A stretch of 64,000 bases of DNA from Nostoc sp. S4 (GCA_029379225.1 JAQYWR010000024.1:53571-117570); one strand, 5' to 3'. Counted from the stretch's first letter, positions 9,078 through 18,592 are shown. Made by a program: numbers and translations. Notes: generated from the sequence alone by a model not told the origin.

Positions 9078-9139
9078 TTTGATGATTAATTGTTAAATAA
9101 ATTTGATAATCTCAAGATTTTTAGCAGTTAAGTTTGCAG

Positions 9140-10048
9140 TTATTCAAAGGTATTAATTTGAAATTTTCTAAGTAAAAAACTAACAATAGCAACCGTCACA
9201 ATTAGTAATATGAAAGTACAAATAACTAGTGTTGCCCCATACCCGATGTCTAAATAGCGCATAATGGTGGAGTAGATATACAATGCTACTACCTCTGTTG
9301 CACCACCGGGACCACCCCCGGTCATCACAGCAATCAAATCAAAAATTCCAAAAGCTTGAGCAAATCTAAATAATACAGCGATCAGGATTTGTGGCGTTAG
9401 CAAAGGTAAGGTAACTTTGTAGAAACTTTGCCAAGGTGTAGCGCCATCAATCATATGAGCTTCATATAAATCGGCAGAAATGGATTGTAAACCAGCTAAT
9501 AGTAAGACACTAATGAATGGAGTTGTTTTCCATACATCTGCAACAATTATCGCTATCATAGCTAGTAAAGGATCTCCTAACCAGTTAATTCCAGCTTTAA
9601 TCAAGCCTAGCTGGAGCAGAATGTCATTAACAACTCCAAACTGGTCATTAAAAATCCAAGCCCAAGCAAGACCAATAAGGGCAGTAGGCAATGCCCAAGG
9701 TAAAATTGCAATTGTACGCACTACATCTCTGCCAAAAAACTGCTTATTCAATACCAAAGCAATAGCTAATCCGAGTAATAACTCAAGAAATACTGTTGAT
9801 ATAGTGAATCCTATTGTAGTCCCAAAACTCTGCCAAAAACGACCATCTCCTACCATGCGTATGTAGTTGTTAAAACCAGAAAAGATGGGGAGTAGCTTTG
9901 TTCCTAAATTTTCTGTAAAGAAACTTAACCAAAACGCCCGAGCTATTGGGTAGCCAAAGACAAGCAACAACAATAACAATGCAGGTAGTAAGAAAATCCA
10001 TGCTGTTCGTTGTTCTCTATTTCTAATCTTTTCTAGATTTATCATCAT
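9140..10048 (-). CDS. Sugar ABC transporter permease (MalF/UgpA type)
   Basis: A 302-aa integral membrane protein with six predicted helices (first LLPALLLLLLVFGYPIARAFW). It carries the EAA cytoplasmic loop that docks on the ATPase: DLYEAHMIDGATPWQSFYKVTLPLL. This is the MalF/UgpA branch of carbohydrate permeases, in which a second MalG-like permease normally completes the channel. Neither that partner nor the ATPase is in the window; shared or distant subunits are common in cyanobacteria. The substrate-binding protein gene lies 198 bp upstream on the same strand, so the two probably serve one oligosaccharide or glucoside importer. Confidence 0.92.
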   Translation of the reverse strand: MMINLEKIRNREQRTAWIFLLPALLLLLLVFGYPIARAFWLSFFTENLGTKLLPIFSGFNNYIRMVGDGRFWQSFGTTIGFTISTVFLELLLGLAIALVLNKQFFGRDVVRTIAILPWALPTALIGLAWAWIFNDQFGVVNDILLQLGLIKAGINWLGDPLLAMIAIIVADVWKTTPFISVLLLAGLQSISADLYEAHMIDGATPWQSFYKVTLPLLTPQILIAVLFRFAQAFGIFDLIAVMTGGGPGGATEVVALYIYSTIMRYLDIGYGATLVICTFILLIVTVAIVSFLLRKFQINTFE

Positions 10049-10246
10049 TCATTAGTAACTGACTATTCGCCTTGCAGTTTATTCATAGTACATCTTTAAT
10101 TTTAGTTTAATGGCAATAACGACTCCTCAGTCAAAACGGATTGAAGTGATTGTACAATCAGTGAATTATACACTTGGAATATTTGTTATAGGAATCGATT
10201 CTTTAATAAGTGGAAAAGTTAGTGTCAGTCAGATATAAAATATCAA

Positions 10247-11560
10247 TTATCCTTTGACTTTTAGTAGTAATCTAGTCTCATTGGCGGCCGATCGCATTGC
10301 ACTCTCAGGAGTCATGCGATTTGTGAGTGCAGCACTCAGATAACGTTGCAAAATATCTGATGCCTGAGCATATTGGGCAATGGACGGACGTAAAATGCTT
10401 TTATCAGCTATGTTGAGTATCTCAGGATAATGAGGATATTTCCTGACAACTTCTGGGTCTGTAAACAGCGAACGTTGGCTTGGTACAAAACCCGATTTAA
10501 AAATAAATTCGCGCTGTGTTTCTTCACTGGTAATGAATTGAATTGCTTTCCAAGCTTCTTGAGGATGTTTTGAAGATTTGCTAATTCCTAAACCAAAACC
10601 ACCTAAACACGCTCCTGGACTGTTACCAGGAATAGCAACCATTGGTTTCATAGCTATTTTATCTTTTACAGGGGAATCATCAGCATTAGCTAAAGGCCAA
10701 ACATAAGGCCAACTGCGTAAAAATGCTGCTTGACCGCTTTGAAATATGCGTCTTGTATCTTCTTCTATATATGTTGTGACTCCAGGCGGAGAAATTCCTT
10801 GTTCAATAGTATCTTTGAGAAAAGCGATCGCCTTTAATGTCTCAGGTCTATCTAACCCGACTTCTAAATTATTAGGATTCATCCAAAATCCACCGAAACC
10901 TTGCAAGACCTCCAAAAACATCGCAACTAGTCCTTCAGACTGGCGACCTTGCCAAAGGTAACCCCACTTAACTTTTCCTTGCTCTTGTAATGACTGAGAA
11001 ATTCTCAGTAAATCTGCGAATGTTTCTGGTGGTTGAAAACCTGCTTGTTCGAGCAAGTCTTTACGGTAGTAGAGAACTCCAGCAGTAGCATACATGGGAA
11101 TTCTGTAAAGCTTACCTTCGTAGCGTCCTGCTTCTATATGTGCGGGAAAAAATTTTGCTAACTCTTCTTTTGTCAAGCGATCGCTCAAATCTAACAACCA
11201 GTCAGCAGCAGCAAACTTGGGTGTCCAAATGACATCCATCAATACCATGTCATAGGGAGAATCTCCTAAGATATATGCTGAAGTCAGCAAGTCTTCCTGT
11301 AAATTTGATGTACTCGGCCCTTCAATAATATTGATATGAATGCCCGGATTTTTTGCTTCAAAATCCTTGATAATGCTTTCCTTCCAAAGTTCGCCATCAC
11401 TAGCATTCATCATTAGATTCAAGACTACTAGTTGCTGCGATCTGGCTTGCGGAGTGGAAAGCAAGATGATGCCCAACACAATAGCAAAAAATATTCCTAC
11501 AAGCCATTTGAGTTGTTGTAAGATTTTATGCTGTTGTTTTGTTTGTTTGAGGTGAGACAT
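10247..11560 (-). CDS. Sugar ABC transporter substrate-binding protein
   Basis: A family 1 extracellular solute-binding protein of about 437 aa. I choose the ATG at 11560 (MSHLKQTKQQ) over a TTG three codons upstream. An N-terminal hydrophobic segment (LVGIFFAIVLGIILLSTPQARS) is a signal peptide or membrane anchor. The mature protein shows the typical opening WKESIIKDFEAKNPGI and the hinge text DMVLMDVIWTPKFAAADWLLDL. GGFGLGISKSSKHPQEAWK and QFITSEETQ near the C-terminus are also characteristic. It should capture an oligosaccharide or glucoside in the periplasm for the downstream permease. The exact ligand is unknown. Confidence 0.9.
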   Translation of the reverse strand: MSHLKQTKQQHKILQQLKWLVGIFFAIVLGIILLSTPQARSQQLVVLNLMMNASDGELWKESIIKDFEAKNPGIHINIIEGPSTSNLQEDLLTSAYILGDSPYDMVLMDVIWTPKFAAADWLLDLSDRLTKEELAKFFPAHIEAGRYEGKLYRIPMYATAGVLYYRKDLLEQAGFQPPETFADLLRISQSLQEQGKVKWGYLWQGRQSEGLVAMFLEVLQGFGGFWMNPNNLEVGLDRPETLKAIAFLKDTIEQGISPPGVTTYIEEDTRRIFQSGQAAFLRSWPYVWPLANADDSPVKDKIAMKPMVAIPGNSPGACLGGFGLGISKSSKHPQEAWKAIQFITSEETQREFIFKSGFVPSQRSLFTDPEVVRKYPHYPEILNIADKSILRPSIAQYAQASDILQRYLSAALTNRMTPESAMRSAANETRLLLKVKG

Positions 11561-11621
11561 TTTTAGCAAAACATCTTTTTATCAAATTTGTGCTGCCAGA
11601 TTCTTGATTCTTAAATTATAG

Positions 11622-12497
11622 CTACTCCCAGTAACCCCAAAAATCTTGATGCGTGACCTTACAACTAAGTTGGTTTTGAGCAATCATCTGTTGTTTTTTT
11701 TGCAACCAGGTGTTTAGCTCATGCTCTAAAGTTGCTTCTTGGAGAATTTCTGGAATTGATTCTTCCATAAACCCTAAGAATAACTGAAGAAAGACAGGAT
11801 CGCTGCTACTAATTTCCCAGGGACTTTCTCCTTGTATTACCTTCATATCGATACGTTGCATTACCTCCCCCATAGAGGCACCACAGTCAGGCCCCATGCC
11901 CCTGCCGAAGTCTTGAGGGCGCTGCATATGTTGATTATAGTATTCTATAAAGGAAGAATCACCCTCGCTTTGAGGAGTAAAATTTGTGCCAGTATAGTTA
12001 ATAGTAGCTAGAAGTGGCAATTGGTATTTTTTTAAACATTCTAATAATGTTTGAAACTGGTTTTCGCTAAATAAATCGAACACTGCATTGGCAACAGCTA
12101 AATCGAAAGTCTTTAAGTCTATGAGATTCTCCAGTTCCAAAATAGAGCCAACAATTTTGTGAATAGTAATTTTATCGACTTCATTTTTTAAGACTAATAT
12201 TGAGTTTTGCAATTTTGACTCATATCCATTTTCCTGTGCCCAAATGATTAGCCGCTCGAAGGCGATTTCCAAAAGTTCTTGATTTTGTTCGACCAAAAAC
12301 CACTCCCGATCCTGGGAAATTTTACTCAAGTAGTAGCGACAGTTAGCACCCGTACCAGCTCCTAAATCAACTATTTTAAGGCTTTTGTGCTTGTTTAGAT
12401 ATTGTTGGCAGCTTGCTTCCACAGTTGAGTTACGTCCCTTGGCATCATAAGGGATACGTAATTCTAGCCATTCGGCAAATTTCTGGTTTTTATTCAT
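11622..12497 (-). CDS. Class I SAM-dependent methyltransferase of the pterin-like cluster
   Basis: A 291-aa cytosolic protein. The SAM-binding motif I is IVDLGAGTGANCRYYL near residue 40, followed by an acidic residue at the end of strand 2 (FLVEQNQELL) and a motif IV-like FDLAVANAVFDLF. The N-terminal phrase WLELRIPYDAKGRNSTVE matches, from memory, a methyltransferase type that co-occurs with RibA/PTPS-like gene clusters in other bacteria. It lies 150 bp after the FkbM gene on the same strand and is probably the last gene of the six-gene run. The methyl acceptor is unknown; a pterin, pyrimidine or sugar hydroxyl is inference. Confidence 0.8.
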   Translation of the reverse strand: MNKNQKFAEWLELRIPYDAKGRNSTVEASCQQYLNKHKSLKIVDLGAGTGANCRYYLSKISQDREWFLVEQNQELLEIAFERLIIWAQENGYESKLQNSILVLKNEVDKITIHKIVGSILELENLIDLKTFDLAVANAVFDLFSENQFQTLLECLKKYQLPLLATINYTGTNFTPQSEGDSSFIEYYNQHMQRPQDFGRGMGPDCGASMGEVMQRIDMKVIQGESPWEISSSDPVFLQLFLGFMEESIPEILQEATLEHELNTWLQKKQQMIAQNQLSCKVTHQDFWGYWE

Positions 12498-12647
12498 TAA
12501 ACTTCTTGCAAAGAAAAGAATTTTGGTTTTTAAACAAAAAATTTCCCCAAAAGTAGATAAAATGCTTGCTGAATTTTAGCAACCACTAAATCAAGGCTGA
12601 TAATTATTTATTGAAATAAAATTACACTGGGTAAACTAACGGGTAGT

Positions 12648-13418
12648 TTACACGGTATCCAGAGTCAGCAGAGAACGTGCATATACATCACCAGAATTTG
12701 CATTAACAGGCAGGCTTTTGAGTTGAGCGACGATTTCTTGAGAATTAAGCCAGTTTGCTGACTGCAATTGATACGATTCGCCGAACTTTGCCGGTTTCCA
12801 GTTGAATTCATAAGGCCCTAAATGGTTCAATTGTTCGATGCAGGCTAGAGCAATGTTTATTGCACTCGGAGTATATTCAAACGAAAGGGCACGAATCGGT
12901 TGCGACAAGCCACGTAAAACTTCGAGTTCGTTACCCTCAACGTCAATCTTGCAAAAAGCGGGCTTACCATATTGGGCAATGAGGCTATCAAGGGTTGTTA
13001 CCGAAACAGACACGGTTGTATCCCAGCGCACATTAGCAAAAGAGTCAACCTGTTGTACAGCTTGCATCCAATCACGGGAGAGGGTAGTTACAGTTGGGGT
13101 ACGTCGGCTCACCAATAAGTCTTGCGTTCCAGGAACTAAGCCAACAGCTTGTTCGACAAGGGTTATCTGGGGATTACTGCCGTACCAGCGTTTCAAGAGT
13201 TGCATACACTGAGGTTGAGGCTCGATACCGACAACATGGGCATCAAGACGAGATAAGGCAAGAAGATGATTGCCAACATGGGCACCGATGTCAAAACAAA
13301 GATCGCCTGGTTGAACAAACAGTGAATAAAAGTGTGACAACTGACGGATGCGAAAGGGAATACCGTAGTACATGAATAACGAGCGAAGAATCCCCACCTG
13401 CTGCGAGAAATATGACAT
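12648..13418 (-). CDS. FkbM-family methyltransferase
   Basis: A 256-aa protein with the FkbM fold: motif I DLCFDIGAHVGNHLLALS, then VVGIEPQPQCMQLLKRWYG, and the family-typical FCKIDVEGNELEVLRGL. FkbM enzymes methylate hydroxyl groups on natural products and sugars using SAM. It sits 66 bp after the GT4 gene on the same strand, between two tailoring enzymes. A role in decorating the product of this cluster, for example O-methylation of a transferred sugar, is therefore a reasonable inference. Its GC content is slightly higher than its neighbours', which may point to separate recruitment. Confidence 0.88.
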   Translation of the reverse strand: MSYFSQQVGILRSLFMYYGIPFRIRQLSHFYSLFVQPGDLCFDIGAHVGNHLLALSRLDAHVVGIEPQPQCMQLLKRWYGSNPQITLVEQAVGLVPGTQDLLVSRRTPTVTTLSRDWMQAVQQVDSFANVRWDTTVSVSVTTLDSLIAQYGKPAFCKIDVEGNELEVLRGLSQPIRALSFEYTPSAINIALACIEQLNHLGPYEFNWKPAKFGESYQLQSANWLNSQEIVAQLKSLPVNANSGDVYARSLLTLDTV

Positions 13419-13484
13419 ATTAATTGTTTCCTGCTGATGATTCAGTAGTTCTAGTGATTGAGGAAATATTCAGATTTTTAGGAA

Positions 13485-14531
13485 CTAGTATGTAAATACT
13501 TGTAAAAAATCTCGATAAGTTTGATCCCAAGTATTAAAAGATAGGTTCGCGGTCCGATTCAAAGCTTCTTTGCGTAACTGCTTCAGTTGATGACGATCTG
13601 TAAGCAATTTTTTCAGTGCCATGAAAAATTGTTCGTGCTTGCCTAACTCAATCAGTATCCCATTGACTCCATTCTCAATCCAGTCAGCAATTGCTCCAGT
13701 TGCATAAGCTAATACTGGTAGCCCGTTAGCAACTGCTTCGGCAGTGGACATAGAATAACTTTCGTAGGTAGATGCGGAGATATAGAGATCGGACTGGGAC
13801 AACAACTCCAACATAGTTTGTTGAGGAACACGACCATGAACAATTACCGCATCTTCTAGTCCCGCACGCTCGATCAACGCCAGAGTTTTGTCTTTGTAGG
13901 CTTCTTCTTCGCAATCACCAATCAAATGCAGCCTAAAATTCTTTGTTTCCATTTGGGCTAACATTTCTACTAATTCAAGTTGCCCTTTACGTCGATAGAA
14001 GGTTCCTATGCTAATTAGAGTTATCTGCTCATGCGATCGCTCTTTAAGATTAGGCAGGTAAAGCGCCGGATCGATACCTGGTGATGCTACTACGATTTTG
14101 TCTGTTTCGATGCCACCACTTAAAATATAATTCCGCAATTGGAAACTAGGAACGATAATACCTTTCATCGCTGTTAACCACCGGGCTTCATCACTCCAGA
14201 GCGCTTTCTTTTCCTCAGTCGAGTAGTAGGTATTCAACGACTCAAGGTGGTGGAGCATCAGGTAAGTTCGTTGAGCATAGGGAAGAAATTCATTTAAGGA
14301 AGCATTGAATTCAGGAATTGTCAAGTAGAGTGCGTCAATCACAAGGATGCAATTAGAGGGCAAAGCACTCAATTGTTCGAGCAGCCCAGAAACAGATCCA
14401 TTTAAGGGATAAAAAAAATTCTCTCCTTTTCCTTGCTGCTCCAAGCGCTTGACAATTTCTACATTGTAGAGTGAGCCTCCTGAGGTGAAACTTAGTTTCG
14501 GCTGAATAAAATAAATCGTATTTGAGTTCAT
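13485..14531 (-). CDS. Family 4 glycosyltransferase
   Basis: A 348-aa GT-B glycosyltransferase. The acceptor half contains GGSLYNVEIVKRL. The donor half contains SIGTFYRRKGQLELVEMLAQ, DLYISASTYESYSMSTAEAV and GLPVLAYATGAIADWIENG, the EX7E-type nucleotide-sugar site of GT4 enzymes. Its start codon overlaps the stop of the PTPS-like gene by 4 bp (ATGA), a sign of translational coupling. It presumably glycosylates the small molecule made by the upstream enzymes. Cyanobacteria are known to make pterin glycosides, but the known pterin glucosyltransferases are not in this cluster context, so acceptor identity is inference. Confidence 0.9.
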   Translation of the reverse strand: MNSNTIYFIQPKLSFTSGGSLYNVEIVKRLEQQGKGENFFYPLNGSVSGLLEQLSALPSNCILVIDALYLTIPEFNASLNEFLPYAQRTYLMLHHLESLNTYYSTEEKKALWSDEARWLTAMKGIIVPSFQLRNYILSGGIETDKIVVASPGIDPALYLPNLKERSHEQITLISIGTFYRRKGQLELVEMLAQMETKNFRLHLIGDCEEEAYKDKTLALIERAGLEDAVIVHGRVPQQTMLELLSQSDLYISASTYESYSMSTAEAVANGLPVLAYATGAIADWIENGVNGILIELGKHEQFFMALKKLLTDRHQLKQLRKEALNRTANLSFNTWDQTYRDFLQVFTY

Positions 14532-14905
14532 ACCTCTGCTTCATAGCTTCCCCAAGCGATATGACTTTCCTCTAGGATGATTTTGAGAGAGCCTTTGAAA
14601 AAAGAGCTTACCTGTTTGCTAATTTGCTGGTGGATATAATAACCCATGTATTCTGTGGTTGTATTTATCCCTTTAAATTGTTCGAGAGTATCTAGATTTT
14701 GGTAATTTAATGGTTCTAGAACTTCTTTGAGAATTGCGATCGCCTGACCGATATCAATCACTAAGCCATCTTTATCCAATGTTGGTACTTTAAATTCAGC
14801 TGTGATTATAAAGGTTGCTCCGTGCAGCTTTTGAGCGGGGCCAAAAATTTCCCCTTGGAAGCTATGAGCAATCATGAGGTGGTCTTTTACTGCAACAGAA
14901 AACAT
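14528..14905 (-). CDS. 6-pyruvoyl-tetrahydropterin-synthase-like protein with altered active site
   Basis: A 125-aa T-fold protein of the PTPS/QueD superfamily. Zinc ligands His14 (IAHSF) and His28 (KLHGA) are present. The third ligand of the usual HGH motif is Ala30, and the usual catalytic Cys four residues before the motif is Ala24. Other family marks remain: GLVIDIGQA, LNYQNLD, NTTTEYMGYYI and the late Glu pair in ILEESHIAW. I recall an HGA-type subfamily living beside MDR dehydrogenase, RibD-like and glycosyltransferase genes. It is thus probably not a standard PTPS or queuosine enzyme but acts on a related pterin or pyrimidine. It lies 5 bp downstream of the dehydrogenase and overlaps the GT4 gene. 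Confidence 0.85.
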   Translation of the reverse strand: MFSVAVKDHLMIAHSFQGEIFGPAQKLHGATFIITAEFKVPTLDKDGLVIDIGQAIAILKEVLEPLNYQNLDTLEQFKGINTTTEYMGYYIHQQISKQVSSFFKGSLKIILEESHIAWGSYEAEV

Positions 14906-14910
14906 GATTT

Positions 14911-15891
14911 TTAATACTCAACTAACGGCGAAACTGGCTGTACTTGACGCTGATATAACAGTGACATAAATTCGGGCAAGTCTTTAAAAGAAATTACAGG
15001 TTGCAGAAGAATATCTACGGCTGCATCTGCAAGCAAGCTCAAAACCCGTTCTTTGCGCTGGCGATAGTCGATTAAGTTTCGCATGGGTTTGGCGATCGCT
15101 GAGACTTGAGAAGCGATAATTTGTTTACGTTGGTAATGAAAGGAACCACCCAATTGCAAGGAAACTGATTGCGTTCCGTACCAACTCAGTTCGATACAGC
15201 GACCTTCAAAAGTCAGCGCATTAATCGCACTCTGAAGTCCAGAAGCAGAAGCGCTGGTATGGAAAACGATATTGTAATTGTCTTCCTTGAAGTCGGTTGC
15301 TAAGCGAGAATTTTGCAGCCAAGGTAGTTGTTCTAGGTATTGAATTCGCTGTTGGTCTTGTTCTAAAAAGTCTGCACCAATACCATACTCTTTGCTGAGG
15401 ACAAAGCTAATCAGAATACCGACAATACCTGCACCAACAATTAGGATGCGATCCTCCTGACTAACTTCGGCATCCCAAACTGCATTCAGGGCTGTTTCCG
15501 TGTTGGGAATTAAAGTTGTCCGCTTACTAGGTAACCAATCTGGTAATTCTAATGCATCAGAACTCTCCACTACGACTCTCGATTGGTGGGGATGCATCAC
15601 GAAAAATCGTTTACCCTGATTGGAGGCTGCATCAGCTTGACCGACAAGACTGTAACCGTACTTTAAAGGTAAGGCAAAACTACCTTCCATATACCAACAG
15701 CGCATCGTTTCCCAACACTCTTCAGGAACTTTTGCTAGACCTACCAGCCGTTCTGTCCCCGGACTAATCCCACTGTATAGCGTTTCCAAAAACAGAGGCT
15801 CTTTAGGCAACGGCGTGACTGAGGTTTCTCTAATTTCACCAACGCTTGGAGAGACTACCCAGTAGGCATAAGCTTGAGAATTTGTAGACAT
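14911..15891 (-). CDS. MDR-family dehydrogenase of the pterin-like cluster
   Basis: A 326-aa medium-chain dehydrogenase/reductase. The N-terminal GroES-like domain has LYSGISPGTERLVG where alcohol dehydrogenases have the catalytic-zinc Cys; this SGISPGTE form is shared with BchC-like enzymes. A Rossmann domain follows (ILIVGAGIVGILISFVLS, then FLEQDQQR). The missing zinc Cys and the short length suggest a zinc-independent NAD(P)-dependent oxidoreductase. It starts 27 bp after the RibA-RibD_C gene and ends 5 bp before the PTPS-like gene, so it is in the core of the operon. It probably oxidises or reduces an alcohol on the side chain of the pathway intermediate; the exact step is unknown. Confidence 0.82.
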   Translation of the reverse strand: MSTNSQAYAYWVVSPSVGEIRETSVTPLPKEPLFLETLYSGISPGTERLVGLAKVPEECWETMRCWYMEGSFALPLKYGYSLVGQADAASNQGKRFFVMHPHQSRVVVESSDALELPDWLPSKRTTLIPNTETALNAVWDAEVSQEDRILIVGAGIVGILISFVLSKEYGIGADFLEQDQQRIQYLEQLPWLQNSRLATDFKEDNYNIVFHTSASASGLQSAINALTFEGRCIELSWYGTQSVSLQLGGSFHYQRKQIIASQVSAIAKPMRNLIDYRQRKERVLSLLADAAVDILLQPVISFKDLPEFMSLLYQRQVQPVSPLVEY

Positions 15892-15918
15892 CTTTAACCA
15901 GCAGCCTCAACGAGCAAA

Positions 15919-17649
15919 TTAAATGCGTGACTCCTTATCTAGGAGCAATTCCACCAGAATTTCTCCATCGAGATCGAAGTGTTTCATTTGAAAGCGCAAT
16001 CCTTGGTCAATGGAGTCTATAACTGGAAGGGTGAAACTCGACCGTCCCGAACCCAAAATCAAAGGAGAAAAATGCAGATGCAGTAACTCTATACAATTAG
16101 CTTGCAAGAAATAGGATACGGTTTGTCCTCCACCTTCCAAAAAGATACTAGAAATGCCATTTTCGTATAAAACGTTTAAAATCTCCGAGGGAGCCAAAAC
16201 TGTATTTTTCTGAGAATCTGTTTTGGCAGAAATCGGAATCTCCAAAATTTTCTCTTTGAGTGCTTGTGGTATGACTCGATGCTGCTTTCCTTGAGGATAT
16301 AAGACAATAACTTTTTCATGGACTGCCATCATCTGCAAATCATCCAGCTTCAAATCGCTTTCTCCTTCAATAATCACAGGAGTTGGATGGTTGCCGCTTA
16401 CTAAACGAACCGTTAGTTTAGGGTTGTCGAGTGTTGCTGTAAGTGCGCCTACCATAACGCCATCATGAAGGGCACGCAGACGATGAGCATGTTTCAAGTT
16501 AGCTTCATTGCTCAGCCATTGAGAGTTGCCATTGATTGCTGCAATTCTGCCGTCTAAAGATTGTGCCAAGTGAGCCATCAAAAATGGACGCTTTTCTAGA
16601 TAAGCTGAGCGTTGAGCAATTAACAGCCTGACATATAGAGAAAAAGTTTGCCATCCATTGCTGAGCCACATTCCTTTAAAACATTGGGCATCTTGCACAA
16701 AATCGGTCTTCAAAGGCGAGCCGCTTTTGAATACAATGGCAGATTCTACTTGAGAAAATAGTTGATTGACAAAATTTAAGTTTTCACAAAAATCATTTGT
16801 CAAATCGATGATAATCAAGAAATCACTTTCCGGAATCTGCGGTGTCTTTTCGGCAGAAAGTTTTTGGAAACTCCACGGACTTTTAGCATTGCCAAAAAAA
16901 GCCCAATACTCATTTTTTTGAGGAGCTTCATTTTTCATTGTCTGTTTGCATTCCAGCAATGCCGACCAGATATCATCTAAACGATCGTCAATTTTAAAGG
17001 CATTTCTAGCTATAGATTGGCGATTTTTGAATTCCAGAAGATGCCCCAGCTTCTTGGTTTTAGTTGTCAAATAATTAAAATTGTAGTCATTGGGTTCAAT
17101 GGCTAAGGGAATTCGTTCGACTATCTCAATCCCGTAGTTTTGCAAACGAGCAATTTTGCGAGGATTATTAGTAATCAAGCGAATTTCCTTCACCCCTAAA
17201 TCCTTGAGGATTTGCGCCGCCATACTGTAGTCTCGGAGGTCAGCAGAGAATCCCAGACGTTCATTTGCTTCTACTGTATCCAGTCCCAAATCTTGCAAAG
17301 AATAGGCTCTCACCTTATTCAACAAACCAATGCCTCTTCCCTCTTGTGGCAAATAAATTATTACTCCTTGACCTGCGGTTTCAATCATTCTCAATGCCGT
17401 TTGCAACTGGCCCCCACAATCACAACGTAGAGAACCTAAAGCATCGCCAGTTAAGCATTCGGAGTGGATTCTTACCATTACCGGGTTATTGAAGTTTTCT
17501 ACTTCTCCCTTAATAATGGCGATATTCTCTGAATCGTCCAGAGTATTACGATAGCCATATATTTTAAATGTACCAAACTCACTAGGTAACTTGGCGATCG
17601 CTACAGTTTCTGTAAAAGCCATTTCAGTAATCGGTCTTTGCTTGCTCAT
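15919..17649 (-). CDS. GTP cyclohydrolase II fused to a RibD C-terminal reductase domain
   Basis: A 576-aa fusion. Residues 1-205 are GTP cyclohydrolase II: zinc ligands Cys65, Cys76 and Cys78 ([17 protein letters not shown]), [11 protein letters not shown], and [19 protein letters not shown]. Residues 210-350 are an unrecognised linker domain. Residues 352-570 are a RibD_C/DHFR-like reductase ([65 protein letters not shown]). It lacks the DHBP-synthase domain of cyanobacterial RibBA and the deaminase half of RibD. The expected output is therefore a reduced 2,5-diamino-6-ribitylaminopyrimidinone phosphate rather than riboflavin itself. It is the first gene of the run. Confidence 0.88.
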   Translation of the reverse strand: MSKQRPITEMAFTETVAIAKLPSEFGTFKIYGYRNTLDDSENIAIIKGEVENFNNPVMVRIHSECLTGDALGSLRCDCGGQLQTALRMIETAGQGVIIYLPQEGRGIGLLNKVRAYSLQDLGLDTVEANERLGFSADLRDYSMAAQILKDLGVKEIRLITNNPRKIARLQNYGIEIVERIPLAIEPNDYNFNYLTTKTKKLGHLLEFKNRQSIARNAFKIDDRLDDIWSALLECKQTMKNEAPQKNEYWAFFGNAKSPWSFQKLSAEKTPQIPESDFLIIIDLTNDFCENLNFVNQLFSQVESAIVFKSGSPLKTDFVQDAQCFKGMWLSNGWQTFSLYVRLLIAQRSAYLEKRPFLMAHLAQSLDGRIAAINGNSQWLSNEANLKHAHRLRALHDGVMVGALTATLDNPKLTVRLVSGNHPTPVIIEGESDLKLDDLQMMAVHEKVIVLYPQGKQHRVIPQALKEKILEIPISAKTDSQKNTVLAPSEILNVLYENGISSIFLEGGGQTVSYFLQANCIELLHLHFSPLILGSGRSSFTLPVIDSIDQGLRFQMKHFDLDGEILVELLLDKESRI

Positions 17650-18592
17650 AAGTTTATGACAATCTTCTCAATCTTTTCTTACTCTCAAGTAGACATGAAA
17701 CTTTCTCAAGATTTAAATTTTAACTCTAAATCTCAACCAAATTGACTCGCTCATTACCAAGCAGATTGCAAAGCATCAATAGAGTATTTAAGTATATTAT
17801 AAAAACGGACTAATATTAAACATAAATTAATTCTGCCTTAAATTTTTGAACAGTTTTTAGCTTCAATTCTTGAATAAATCTATTAATTTGATTTATTTTT
17901 TTTAAAATGTAGAACATTTATATTGAGTATTTTACTGATTGATAAAATATTTTCTCTTTAATATTTTACGGATAGCTTTTGACACTTGTAAAACGAAGCT
18001 GCCAATTTTAAATCTCCTCACAGCTTATGTAGTCAGTGTCAATAGAAAATGTCTGAAAACCCCTGATGATTATCTTGAGTGTTGGCAAAAAACAGGCAAA
18101 CAACATCTGTACTTAGTCAAAGTATCATGAAACAGCTACAAATGAAATCTTTAAAGATTAAGAAATGTATAGTTCTTTAATACATAATTATCTGAACTAA
18201 GTCAATACTTACGGCCAGGTAAGGAAAAATCAAACAACGCAGAAGGCAGAAGACACCCAAAAATAATAGTTTCAGAGAATTTTTGTATAAATACTATAAG
18301 TAAGTCCGTATGAAAAAACAAAACTATACAAAAATAAATATGCAGAATGCATCTATCAAAATGGCAAGTAATATGTATTAAATGTGTTTTTAGCAGATTT
18401 CTGACTGATAAGTTCAGATAAAATTCTTTTAAACTTGAGAACTGCACAAAACAAAGACCTCAAAAATGAACTATATATATCATCAGTGGAAAGTTGAAAT
18501 CATCAATCATTTGTCAATAAGTAATAGTACTTATAAAATAGTATTCTTTAGTGCCTTTTGCCTGATTGTACTATTGTGTTTGTAAATAGTCT
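17650..18592. other. Long AT-rich region between ureG and the RibA-RibD_C gene
   Basis: About 940 bp of AT-rich sequence upstream of the six-gene run and downstream of ureG. Small open frames here (for example at 17939-18130 and 18202-18447) have no recognisable protein character. No RNA family was recognised. Its length suggests a leader or regulatory zone for the cluster, but nothing specific is supported. Confidence 0.4.

Noticed and set aside
14528..14905. QueD (queuosine pathway) assignment
   Set aside because: The HGH zinc motif and catalytic Cys are missing and no queC/queE/queF genes are near.
14911..15891. BchC (bacteriochlorophyllide dehydrogenase)
   Set aside because: The SGISPGTE motif is shared with BchC, but cyanobacteria make no bacteriochlorophyll and the gene sits in a pterin-like cluster; kept as a generic MDR enzyme.
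17939..18130. Small plus-strand ORF in the long gap beside ureG
   Set aside because: AT-rich with no protein-like pattern, no ribosome-binding site and no recognised motif.
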